Source: Paractinoplanes pyxinae | GTDB lineage: Bacteria > Actinomycetota > Actinomycetes > Mycobacteriales > Micromonosporaceae | Assembly: GCF_026626335.1 (NCBI RefSeq) | Contig: NZ_JAPNTZ010000021.1 | Span: 62,001-126,000, forward strand | Direction: 5' to 3' | Length of the DNA stretch: 64,000 bases | Part shown: positions 8,532 to 16,081 of the stretch, in pieces | Layout: every line of letters begins with the position of its first letter | Position numbering within the stretch: position 1 is the first letter of the stretch | Translations under genes and position numbers: made by a program | The notes under the pieces: model-generated | Seen by the model: only the letters and a program-made list of their open reading frames with translations | Database searches by the model: none | Told to the model about the DNA's origin: nothing

Positions 8532-9230
8532 CTAAGCCTGCCCGTACACGGGAATCTGAGCGCCGCTGGTGGGGGCGGAGGCGTCCGAGGCGAGGAACAG
8601 GATGGTCGGCGCGATCTGCTCGGGCCGCACCCAGCGCCCGAAGTCCGACCCCGGCATGGCGGCCCGGTTGGCGGGAGTGTCGATCACGCTCGGCAGCACG
8701 GTGTTGCAGCGCACGTTCTGCTTGCGGTAATCCACCGCCACGGAGTTGGCGAAGGCGATCACTGCCGCCTTCGAGGTTGAGTAGCCGACCGACCCGGGGA
8801 AGGGGGCCAACGCCGTACGGGAAGAAACGCACACGACACTGCCGCCGCCCGACTCGACCAGGCGCGGCAGCGAAGCGGCCGTGACCAGATACGTCGGCCG
8901 CAGATTGGTCAGCAGCTGCGCCTCGAAATCGCTCCACGGCGTCTCGCCCACCAGCGGCCCGCTCGCGAACCCGCCGATCAGGTTGATCACCGCCCGCAGC
9001 GGCGCCTCGGAATCGCCCGAGGCAGCCGCCACCGCCAAGGTGACATCGCTCTCATTCGACATGTCACCCTCGACCGGAATCGCGCCCTTGGGCAGCCCGT
9101 CAGCCCGCCCCGGCCGCACCGGCGCGACCACGCGCCACCCGTCAGCGACGAAGGCGGCCACCGTCGCGGCGCCCAGGCCGCCCGTTCCACCCGTGATCAG
9201 AGCCGTACGACCGTCAGACATGCCGTTCAT
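8532..9230 (-). CDS. short-chain dehydrogenase/reductase
   Basis: NAD(P)-dependent oxidoreductase of about 232 residues with Rossmann fold. The cofactor motif ITGGTGGLGAATV is near residue 12, the NxxG-type strand INLIGGFASG near 84, and the catalytic Ser-Tyr-Lys as VSSRTAL and YSTSKAAV (about 130-145). The C-terminal SGAQIPVYGQA fits the SDR consensus. The substrate is unknown. ATG at 9230 was chosen because GCGAGG stands just upstream; ATG at 9221 and an upstream start at 9245 are alternatives. Confidence 0.85.
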   Translation of the reverse strand: MNGMSDGRTALITGGTGGLGAATVAAFVADGWRVVAPVRPGRADGLPKGAIPVEGDMSNESDVTLAVAAASGDSEAPLRAVINLIGGFASGPLVGETPWSDFEAQLLTNLRPTYLVTAASLPRLVESGGGSVVCVSSRTALAPFPGSVGYSTSKAAVIAFANSVAVDYRKQNVRCNTVLPSVIDTPANRAAMPGSDFGRWVRPEQIAPTILFLASDASAPTSGAQIPVYGQA

Positions 9231-9245
9231 GGTGCCTCGCACCAC

Positions 9246-9791
9246 CCGGCAACCACTGTGTGATTCGTCACCCTGCCCAGCGGATGGCCGGTCGGCTCCG
9301 AACCGTTGTTGAAGGGGACGTCATCCGCTGGGATGTCACCCGGACGGGCTAGTGAACTGCACGGCCAAGTGCCGCATTGTGGCAGGTGGTCCCGTTCGGT
9401 ACAGCACGGGATCTTTTTGATGGTGCTTTTGTTTCAACACCGTCCGGCAGCTGCCGATCCAGCACGGTGAACCTGGCGCGCCCCGGGAACGTACTGGGTG
9501 GTGACGGACGTCCCAAGGTCATTGGTGATGGGCGTCGCTGTGAGGGACAAGGGGCCGATGGTGTCATGAAGCGAGCGACGGGTATGAGTCTGTCTGCGCG
9601 ACGCAGCGGTCGCGGGTGGGAATGCCGGCGCGCAGGGGCCCTGTTCAGCAACTACGCACTGGGCTCTCAGCTGTCACCCAGGCATTCGTGACACTTTCGA
9701 CGCACCAGCCGGAATCAGTGCAGCCAGCCATTTGTTGTGTAGATGCCAGTAACCGCAATGTGCGAACTGCGGACGTTACGGGGAGGAACTG
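9246..9791. other. long intergenic region upstream of the sigma factor
   Basis: 546 bp lie between the SDR start and the sigma-factor ATG. The region holds the inverted repeat at 9276-9332 and a strong GGGGAGGAACTG ribosome-binding site just before 9792. A 104-codon plus-strand frame (9377-9691) lacks a ribosome-binding site and family features and is not called. A long 5' leader for the sigma gene is possible; no clear -35/-10 pair was identified. Confidence 0.45.
9276..9332. repeat. 11-bp perfect inverted repeat, 35-bp loop
   Basis: CCCAGCGGATG at 9276-9286 is repeated in reverse complement as CATCCGCTGGG at 9322-9332. It lies 46 bp upstream of the SDR start in the shared control region with the sigma factor. 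It may be an operator or an RNA structure in the sigma leader. Confidence 0.6.
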
Positions 9792-10796
<1,005 letters not shown>

Positions 10797-10820
10797 CCTT
10801 CCTTCCCCCCCGTTACCCAC

Positions 10821-10857
10821 AAAAAGGCCGGTACCCGATCGGGGTACCGGCCTTCTT
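10821..10857. terminator. bidirectional terminator hairpin
   Basis: AAGGCCGGTACCC and GGGTACCGGCCTT form a 13-bp stem with A-rich upstream and TTCTTCG downstream sequence. It sits between the convergent sigma factor and NlpC/P60 genes and can serve both. Confidence 0.8.
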
Positions 10858-10876
10858 CGTGTTCAGGGCCTGGGCG

Positions 10877-11836
10877 TCAGACCCGCCCGTAGCCGTACGG
10901 CGTCATGATGTCCATCGTCCGTTTCTTGACCACCGTGCCGGAGTGCGGCGCGTCGATGATCTGCCCACCGCCCACGTACAGGGCGACGTGCCCGAGACTT
11001 CGGTAGAACACCAGGTCGCCCGGCTGCAGGTCGCCCCGGCTGATGTGGGTGACCTCGTTCCACTGTGCCTTGGTCTGGTGCGACAGCGACTTGCCGGCCT
11101 CCCGCCACGCCGCCGAGGTCAGCCCCGAGCAGTCGAAGCTGCCCGGACCGTCCGCGCCGAACAGGTAGGGCTTGCCGAGCTGGTTGTACGCGAACGTGAC
11201 GGCCACGCCGGCGCTGCCGGAAATCTTCGGGATCGGGCCGTTGTACTTGCCGCCCGTCTCCTGACCCTGGCCGAAGGCCGCCTCACGCATCGCGATCAGC
11301 TTCTTGAGGTCCTTCTGGATCGACGTCTTCTGCTTGTTCAGCGCGTTCGCCTGAGCCGTCTGCTTGGCCTGGGTCTGCTTGAGGGCAGCCTGCCGGTCGG
11401 CGAAGCCCTGGGTGGCCTCGGTGAAGGTGTCGATGTCGCGCTGGTTGGACTTGGTGATCATGTCCAGGTACGCCATGCGGTCCATCATGCTGTCCTGGCC
11501 GCCGGTCAGCAGCGCCGTCATCGGCCCGACCCGGCCCTGCTTGTAGGACGTGGTGGCCAGGTTGCCGACCTGCGCGCTGGCCGCCTTGAGCTTGGCCTGG
11601 GCGGGCTTGAGGGACGCCTGGAGCTTGACCTGATCAGCCTGGGTCTTCTTCAGGTTGATCCGCATCGCGTTGTAGGCCTCGGTGACGTCCTCGAGTTTGT
11701 TCGAGGCCGTCTCGATCTGCTTCTTCAGCTCGCTGGCGGAGGGCGCCGCGTGGGCGGCTGTCCCCAGCGAGCCGGTGATCGCGACGGCGAGCGCCGCGAC
11801 GACGAGGACCCGAAGCCTCGTACGGGGGTGGGGCAC
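10877..11836 (-). CDS. secreted NlpC/P60 peptidoglycan endopeptidase (RipA-like)
   Basis: Exported cell-wall hydrolase of 319 residues. A signal peptide (RTRLRVLVVAALAVAI ... AAHAA) occupies about residues 5-30. A long coiled coil rich in Lys, Gln and Ala spans about 33-195. The C-terminal NlpC/P60 domain has the catalytic Cys in SFDCSGLTSAAW, His in LGHVALYVG and the third polar residue near IIDAPHSG. Such enzymes cleave D-Glu-mDAP stem-peptide bonds during growth or spore germination. The start is GTG at 11836, ten bases after GGAAGAAAGG. The 5' leader is a c-di-AMP riboswitch, as in other actinobacterial cell-wall hydrolase genes. Confidence 0.92.
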   Translation of the reverse strand: MPHPRTRLRVLVVAALAVAITGSLGTAAHAAPSASELKKQIETASNKLEDVTEAYNAMRINLKKTQADQVKLQASLKPAQAKLKAASAQVGNLATTSYKQGRVGPMTALLTGGQDSMMDRMAYLDMITKSNQRDIDTFTEATQGFADRQAALKQTQAKQTAQANALNKQKTSIQKDLKKLIAMREAAFGQGQETGGKYNGPIPKISGSAGVAVTFAYNQLGKPYLFGADGPGSFDCSGLTSAAWREAGKSLSHQTKAQWNEVTHISRGDLQPGDLVFYRSLGHVALYVGGGQIIDAPHSGTVVKKRTMDIMTPYGYGRV

Positions 11837-11861
11837 CGGTCAGTGGCCTTTCTTCCGCTCG

Positions 11862-11987
11862 GCCGCCTACCGGGTTAGCTGACGGGCTCGGGTGGGAAGA
11901 GCACCCTTCCGCTCGCGCGGATTCGCCCCGGTAACGCGGTTCCCCGGCTCTTGCGTGGCACTCGTGGCGTCACGAAGATTCGGCGGC
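11862..11987 (-). ncRNA. c-di-AMP riboswitch (ydaO/yuaA class)
   Basis: The minus-strand leader contains the conserved 3' block CCGTCAGCTAACCCGGTAGG and upstream elements GAATCTTCGTGACGCCACGA and GGGGCGAATC in the correct order. P1 can form between GCCGCC at 11987 and GGCGGC at 11862. The class is an OFF switch that senses cyclic di-AMP and commonly precedes NlpC/P60 and Rpf genes in actinobacteria. It ends about 25 bp before the GTG start, close to the ribosome-binding site. Confidence 0.88.
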
Positions 11988-12039
11988 GTTGGCCGGCGCC
12001 ACGGGAGGGGGAGTGGCTGCGGACCGAACCAACCGCATT

Positions 12040-12067
12040 AACTTATCGATGAGATCACGAAAAGCAA
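12040..12067 (-). promoter_or_regulatory. candidate promoter for the riboswitch/NlpC transcript
   Basis: On the minus strand TTGCTT is followed after 16 bases by TAAGTT, about 50 bp before the riboswitch. Spacing and the TANNNT form fit a housekeeping promoter. Confidence 0.5.
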
Positions 12068-12163
12068 GGGCTCAAAGAGTGATTTAAGACAATGGCCCGA
12101 TACGCGTTAATGATCCCGATAACAGCAAGTAATTCCGCGACTGCAATGCGTCCAGCCGGACTG

Positions 12164-12484
12164 TCAAACGGGACTTTTCGCCAACTCGGCGGCCGGAACC
12201 CAATCGCGGCTCACCTTACGCTCGGCCCAGAACGACAGGAAGGGGATCGTGCCGCTGAGCATCACCAGAAGCATGCGGCCGAACGGCCAGTGGGCCCGGC
12301 GCGACAAGTCGAACGTGGCGACCAGATAGATCATGAAAAGGAAGCCGTGGGCCGGGCCGACCGCCGCCACGACGACCGGGTTGTCGGCCAGGTATTTCAG
12401 CGGCATGCCGACCACGACCAGCGCGAGCAGGCAGACGCCGACGATCCACGCGATGATCCGGTAGCGGGTCAGGGCACCCTGCAC
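12164..12484 (-). CDS. DUF3817 membrane protein
   Basis: A 106-residue integral membrane protein with about three hydrophobic segments (IIAWIVGVCLLALVVVGMPL, AVGPAHGFLFMIYLVATF and a third near 72-90). GPAHGFLFMIYL is the hallmark of the actinobacterial DUF3817 family, whose function is unknown. The GTG start at 12484 lies 12 bp after the upstream gene, so the two form a small operon. The end of the gene is followed by about 100 bp without features, then the NlpC promoter. Confidence 0.8.
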   Translation of the reverse strand: MQGALTRYRIIAWIVGVCLLALVVVGMPLKYLADNPVVVAAVGPAHGFLFMIYLVATFDLSRRAHWPFGRMLLVMLSGTIPFLSFWAERKVSRDWVPAAELAKSPV

Positions 12485-12496
12485 GTCACTTCTGTC

Positions 12497-12910
12497 CTAT
12501 CCGGGATAGTCGCCGGGCCGGGCGCCGGGATGCGCGTTGAGCCAGGCGAGGTAGTCGTTGTAAGCGACCAGTTCGGGGTCGTCGGCGTCCGGAGCGGCAC
12601 GGACGGCCACACGGACCGGCCGGCCGACGGTAACAGCCGTACCTGGGAGCTCTTTTTTTGCTTCTTCCTCTTTTGCTTCTTCCTCCGCCGGCGCCGACTG
12701 CCCCTTCCTGCGGGCCAGCTGGACCTCCCGATACCAGAGGAAGACGACGAAGGCCGCGAAAACCGGCCACTCGAACATGTAGCCCCAACTGATCGCGTTG
12801 CCCGACTGGGCGCGGCTGAACTGCCACCAGCCCAGCCCGAGGCAGCCCACGGTCAGCACGACCGCCAGGACGTGCCGGGCGATCCACGCCGGCGTCCACA
12901 GGCCCTTCAT
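12497..12910 (-). CDS. conserved actinobacterial membrane protein with charged tail
   Basis: About 137 residues. Two transmembrane segments (RHVLAVVLTVGCLGLGWWQF and MFEWPVFAAFVVFLWY) are followed by a cytoplasmic tail that contains the charged stretch EEEAKEEEAKKEL and ends DDPELVAYNDYLAWLNAHP, a conserved-looking motif (YNxYLAxLN). Similar proteins precede DUF3817 genes in other actinobacteria; the role is unknown. ATG at 12910 (MKGLW) is preferred over the upstream in-frame start at 12958 because the membrane domain begins there. The charged stretch is coded by an unusual purine-rich tract with AAA/GAA codons. Confidence 0.65.
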   Translation of the reverse strand: MKGLWTPAWIARHVLAVVLTVGCLGLGWWQFSRAQSGNAISWGYMFEWPVFAAFVVFLWYREVQLARRKGQSAPAEEEAKEEEAKKELPGTAVTVGRPVRVAVRAAPDADDPELVAYNDYLAWLNAHPGARPGDYPG

Positions 12911-13020
12911 GGCCACCAAGCGTACCGGCGTGTGTTTGGCGACGGCCCGCACGGGCAACCGTCAAACGTTCCACCCACCCCTCGTCGGCTGTCCTGGCCC
13001 GAAACGACCGGAGGTGCACG

Positions 13021-13263
13021 ATGACAGACGCCCGTGGTGACTCACCGCTGATGGAAACCGGGATCGACCCGGCCTCACTGAGCGACGAGGACCTGTTCCG
13101 CGAACTCAGCAGCCTCTACCGCACCCGGCTCGAGACGCTCCGGCACGGCCCCGACGCCGCCCTGTCGAACCACTTCAAGCGGACCGCCGAGCTCGAGACC
13201 GAATACATCACCCGCTACCCCAGCCGCGAGGTCGACCCCGACCGGCTCACCCAGGCGTTCTAG
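13021..13263 (+). CDS. DUF6158 family protein
   Basis: An 80-residue soluble protein. The core SLSDEDLFRELSSLYRTRLE, followed by LRHGPDAALSNHFKRTAELE and EYITRYPSREVDPDR, matches the small actinobacterial DUF6158 pattern. Function is unknown. It begins with ATG after GGAGGTGC, and the DUF1360 gene follows by nine bases, so the pair is co-transcribed. Confidence 0.7.
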   Translation: MTDARGDSPLMETGIDPASLSDEDLFRELSSLYRTRLETLRHGPDAALSNHFKRTAELETEYITRYPSREVDPDRLTQAF

Positions 13264-13272
13264 GGAGAATTT

Positions 13273-13797
13273 TTGACCGAGTCCCTCCGTACGCGCCTGT
13301 CGCGCGTCGGTCAGTCGTACGCCCCCCACGATCACCGCCCGCTCGGCGGCTACGTAGCCGCGATGGGCAGCTTCACCGCTCTGGCCGCGTCCCTGGCCAC
13401 CGCGGCCAAGGTGACCGGTAAGCCGGCCCCTGAACGCCCTGCCACGGCCGACGTCGTGCTGTTGTCGCTGGCCACGCACAAGCTGAGCCGCCTGATCGCC
13501 AAGGACTCGGTGACCAGCCCCCTGCGGGCCCCGTTCATGCGTTACACCGAACCGGCCGGCGCGGCCGAACTCAACGAAGAGGTGCGCGACCACGACAGCA
13601 CCCTCAAGCACGGCGTGGGCGAGCTGATCAGCTGCCCGTTCTGCCTGGCCGTGTGGGTGGCCGCCGGCCTGACCGGCGGGCTCGTGCTGGCCCCGCGCCT
13701 GACCCGCCTGGTGGCAACCGCCCTGACGGCCACGGCCGTCTCCGACTTCCTGCAACTCGCCTACGACGCAGCCAAGAAGGCCGCCGAGGGCGACTAG
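13273..13797 (+). CDS. DUF1360 membrane protein
   Basis: A 174-residue protein with TTG start preceded by AGGGAG. The DUF1360 features are visible: ATADVVLLSLATHKLSRLIA near residue 55, DSVTSPLRAPFMRY near 77, and the ISCPFCLAVWVAA motif near 118 with two cysteines inside a membrane segment, followed by another hydrophobic helix. The family is found in Bacillus spores (YjdJ/SpoVAD neighbours) and actinobacteria; its function is unknown. It follows the DUF6158 gene closely. Confidence 0.8.
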   Translation: MTESLRTRLSRVGQSYAPHDHRPLGGYVAAMGSFTALAASLATAAKVTGKPAPERPATADVVLLSLATHKLSRLIAKDSVTSPLRAPFMRYTEPAGAAELNEEVRDHDSTLKHGVGELISCPFCLAVWVAAGLTGGLVLAPRLTRLVATALTATAVSDFLQLAYDAAKKAAEGD

Positions 13798-13920
13798 CCG
13801 TTTTCCACAGTCCCTACTTGTCCACAGCCCTTCCGCCTTGCTCGCCCTCTTTCCGAGATAATGGCTGAGGGGGCTCCCCCTGGGAGGGTGGGCTAGGTTC
13901 GGCGGACGATCATGACTGAA

Positions 13921-13951
13921 GGCCCGCCCGGCGATGTGCGCCGGGCGGGCC
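13921..13951. terminator. 12-bp perfect hairpin terminator
   Basis: GGCCCGCCCGGC and GCCGGGCGGGCC flank a 7-base loop. It lies between the end of DUF1360 (plus) and the end of the 51-aa gene (minus), and TCGTCGTTCTT follows on the plus side. Confidence 0.7.
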
Positions 13952-13971
13952 TCGTCGTTCTTGTGTGTGGG

Positions 13972-14127
13972 TCAGGGCGGGCCGTCACGGTCCAAGCCGG
14001 ACCAGCCGTCGGGGGATTCGGGCTCGGTGTCGTCGTCGTTGTCGGCGGTGACGTCCTTGTCCACCGCGGTGGCGTCGTGTTCGCCGGCGAAGTCTTCCTG
14101 CTCGTCGGGGTCGCCGATGGGTTCCAT
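13972..14127 (-). CDS. small acidic protein (51 aa)
   Basis: Starts MEPIGDPDEQEDFAGEHDAT and ends WSGLDRDGPP. It is strongly acidic, with DNDDD and EPE runs, and likely disordered. AAAGGACG stands seven bases before the ATG, and a terminator follows its stop. It starts 15 bp after the 77-aa gene and is probably co-transcribed. No family recognised. Confidence 0.55.
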   Translation of the reverse strand: MEPIGDPDEQEDFAGEHDATAVDKDVTADNDDDTEPESPDGWSGLDRDGPP

Positions 14128-14142
14128 GGCTGCGTCCTTTCG

Positions 14143-14376
14143 TCAGACTTCGAGCGCTCGGACGGCCTCGGCCGCCTCGTCCTGGGCGTACTCGCCTTCG
14201 GGCAGCGCGTCGATGCGGGTGAGCGCCGTTGCGGTCAGGTCCGAGGCGATGGCCCGGCGTTGCAGGTCGGCGCTGCTCAGGCGCTCCTGGCCGTCGAAGG
14301 CGTCCTCGAGGAAGGCGTCCAGCTCGCGAATCTCATCGGTCACGGGGTTCCGGCTACCCGGCCCGATGTCGGCCAA
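14143..14376 (-). CDS. small hypothetical protein (77 aa)
   Basis: An acidic, mainly helical soluble protein: PVTDEIRELDAFLEDAFDG, then LSSADLQRRAIASDLTATAL, ending EYAQDEAAEAVRALEV. No known family can be named. It starts with ATG and is followed closely by the 51-aa acidic gene in the same direction. Codon use matches the surrounding genes, which supports it as real. Confidence 0.5.
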   Translation of the reverse strand: MADIGPGSRNPVTDEIRELDAFLEDAFDGQERLSSADLQRRAIASDLTATALTRIDALPEGEYAQDEAAEAVRALEV

Positions 14377-14549
14377 ACTTTGTGGCGCCGATCACATCAC
14401 CTGCCGGAATCCCGAGTGTCACCCGACCGTTGAGAACAGATGTCAGCGTGCCCAGTGTCCCCGGGCCTCACCCATTGCCTTCACGGAATACCGTTCGGCT
14501 GGAGCCGTGTTGAGCCACTCGCCGCGAGGCGACCTGCACGCCGACACCC

Positions 14550-14580
14550 GCGCCGCCCCCGGTTCAGCCGAGGGCGGCGC
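14550..14580 (+). terminator. terminator-like hairpin in a divergent intergenic region
   Basis: GCGCCGCCC and GGGCGGCGC form a 9-bp stem followed by TCCTTATTTCC. It lies upstream of the 67-aa gene at 14632 with no plus-strand gene before it, so it may be an attenuator or a remnant. Confidence 0.4.
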
Positions 14581-14631
14581 TCCTTATTTCCGCCGCGTTT
14601 CCCGGGTGGCGGCCGGGGTATTTGATCTCTT

Positions 14632-14835
14632 ATGAGTGATGACCGGATCGGGCAGCGCGCGGCCGAGCTGCTTCCCGAGGAGCAGGCGGCCGGCAGCGCC
14701 GATCCGCGGGCCCAGGCCGAGGCGATCCTCGAGGAGTCGGACGAGCGCGAGCACGACCCGAACGCCGCGCCGGACTCTTTCCTGGAGCGCCGCCACTCTG
14801 AGCAGACCGTCGACCCCGGCGAAACCACTCGGTAG
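14632..14835 (+). CDS. small conserved actinobacterial protein (67 aa)
   Basis: Starts MSDDRIGQRAAELLPEEQAA and has AQAEAILEESDERE followed by PDSFLERRHSEQTVDP. The pattern of an N-terminal IxxRAxELLPEE helix and an acidic AEAILExSDER helix recurs in short actinobacterial proteins of unknown function. No catalytic or membrane features. The GAF-ANTAR gene starts 15 bp later on the same strand. Confidence 0.6.
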   Translation: MSDDRIGQRAAELLPEEQAAGSADPRAQAEAILEESDEREHDPNAAPDSFLERRHSEQTVDPGETTR

Positions 14836-14850
14836 AGGCACACGACTTAC

Positions 14851-15660
14851 GTGATTGTCGATGGCCATGACAGGATGCGCGGCGTGCCTGTCCCATATCG
14901 CCGGGTTTCCTCGCCGGATCGCGGCCCCGGTCGCCTGGTCACCCGACCCCGGCGTACGTCTGTGACCCGTCCGGCGGCGCCGGTCGGACCGCACCCCGTA
15001 GAGCTGGCCGGCCTGCTGCACGAGCTCACGGCCCGCCTGCTTTCCGCCGACACGTTCACCCAGGCGCTGGAGCGTCTGGCCGCGTTCGCGGCCGGCGCTG
15101 TGCCCGGTGCCGTCCGCGCCTCGATCGTGCTGATCGGGGAGGGCGGCCCGCTGACCCACTCCGGCCACGGCGCGCCGGGTGCGGCAGTGGACGCGATCCA
15201 GTACGCCGCAGGGACCACCGGCCCCGGCCTGGAGTCGGCCCGTACGCGGGCGATGGTGACCGCCCCGGACCTGGCCACCGACGCGCGCTGGCCCGAACTG
15301 GCCGAGGCGGCGCGGACCGAGGGCATCCACGCCGTGGCCGCCATCCCGCTCGACCTGCCCCGGGCCGAGGTGGGCGCGCTCAGCCTCTATTTCGACACGG
15401 CCGAGGCTCCCGGCGCCGACCACCTGCTGACCGCGATGGCCGTGGCCAACCAGTCCGAGATCCTGCTGGACGAACTGCGCCGCCGGGAGGCCCAGAACGC
15501 CGGCGCCGCCGTGGACCGGGCCATCGGCGTCATCATCGCCCAGCGCGGCTGCGGTGTGCAGGAGGCGTACGACATCCTCCGCGACACCGCCCAGCGCCTG
15601 GGCCTGGACCGGCACGCCGTGGCCGATCGCCTCATCGCCGTAGCCGCCCGCAACGCCTGA
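14851..15660 (+). CDS. GAF-ANTAR RNA-binding regulator
   Basis: A 269-residue cytoplasmic regulator. An N-terminal GAF domain (about 50-200) has the usual strand pattern around APGAAVDAIQYAAGTTGPGL and LATDARWPELAEAARTEGIH. The C-terminal ANTAR domain (about 212-266) shows AVDRAIGVIIAQRGCGVQEA, YDILRDTAQR and the final AVADRLIAVA helix. ANTAR proteins bind twin hexaloop RNAs to prevent transcription termination; the GAF ligand is unknown. The GTG start at 14851 gives an odd Arg/Pro-rich leader of about 45 residues, so the true start may be downstream. Confidence 0.85.
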   Translation: MIVDGHDRMRGVPVPYRRVSSPDRGPGRLVTRPRRTSVTRPAAPVGPHPVELAGLLHELTARLLSADTFTQALERLAAFAAGAVPGAVRASIVLIGEGGPLTHSGHGAPGAAVDAIQYAAGTTGPGLESARTRAMVTAPDLATDARWPELAEAARTEGIHAVAAIPLDLPRAEVGALSLYFDTAEAPGADHLLTAMAVANQSEILLDELRRREAQNAGAAVDRAIGVIIAQRGCGVQEAYDILRDTAQRLGLDRHAVADRLIAVAARNA

Positions 15661-15682
15661 TCGCCGGGCGGCCCGGGGACGG

Positions 15683-15997
15683 TCAGGCGGTGGCGGGCTT
15701 TTCGACGTGCTGGATCACCTCGAACTCGAGCAGGCTGGCGCCGGTGGCGGCGGGGCGGGCTCGTTCGCCGGCGTGGGCGGCTCGGCCGCTGCCGCTGGAC
15801 CAGGCCTGGAACGCCTCCTCGGACTCCCAGCGGGTGTAGACGAAGTAGCGGGTCTCGCCGGCGACGGGGCGCAGCAGCTCGAACGCCAGGAAGCCGGGCG
15901 AGTTCTCGACGGCGCCCTTGCGGGCGGCGAAGCGGGCCTCGAGCCCGGGGCCCGCGCCCTCGGGGACGTCGATCGCGTTGATCTTCACAACAGCCAT
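15683..15997 (-). CDS. antibiotic biosynthesis monooxygenase (ABM) family protein
   Basis: A 104-residue dimeric alpha-beta-barrel protein. MAVVKINAIDVPEGAG starts the first strand, followed by the helix EARFAARKGAVENSPGFLAF, then RYFVYTRWESEEAFQAW, all typical of ABM/heme-degrading HmoA-like proteins. The motif FELLRPVAGETRYFVYTRWE resembles actinobacterial heme oxygenases of the MhuD/IsdG type, but a defining Asn/His pair is not clear, so substrate is left open. It ends just after the ANTAR gene convergently. Confidence 0.75.
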   Translation of the reverse strand: MAVVKINAIDVPEGAGPGLEARFAARKGAVENSPGFLAFELLRPVAGETRYFVYTRWESEEAFQAWSSGSGRAAHAGERARPAATGASLLEFEVIQHVEKPATA

Positions 15998-16033
15998 GCG
16001 CCAACGCTAACCGGCGAAGGCGGGGCTACGAGA

Positions 16034-16066
16034 ACGGCCCGCCTGCGGTGAGTGCAGGCGGGCCGT
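16034..16066 (-). terminator. hairpin after the EmrB-like transporter
   Basis: A 13-bp stem ACGGCCCGCCTGC / GCAGGCGGGCCGT with a 7-base loop lies 15 bp past the stop of the minus-strand transporter. No U-tract follows. Confidence 0.6.
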
Positions 16067-16081
16067 GGTGGTTGCTCGGCG

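Noticed and set aside
9377..9691. 104-codon frame in the sigma upstream region
   Set aside because: No ribosome-binding site, Arg/Gly/Ser-rich composition and no recognisable fold.
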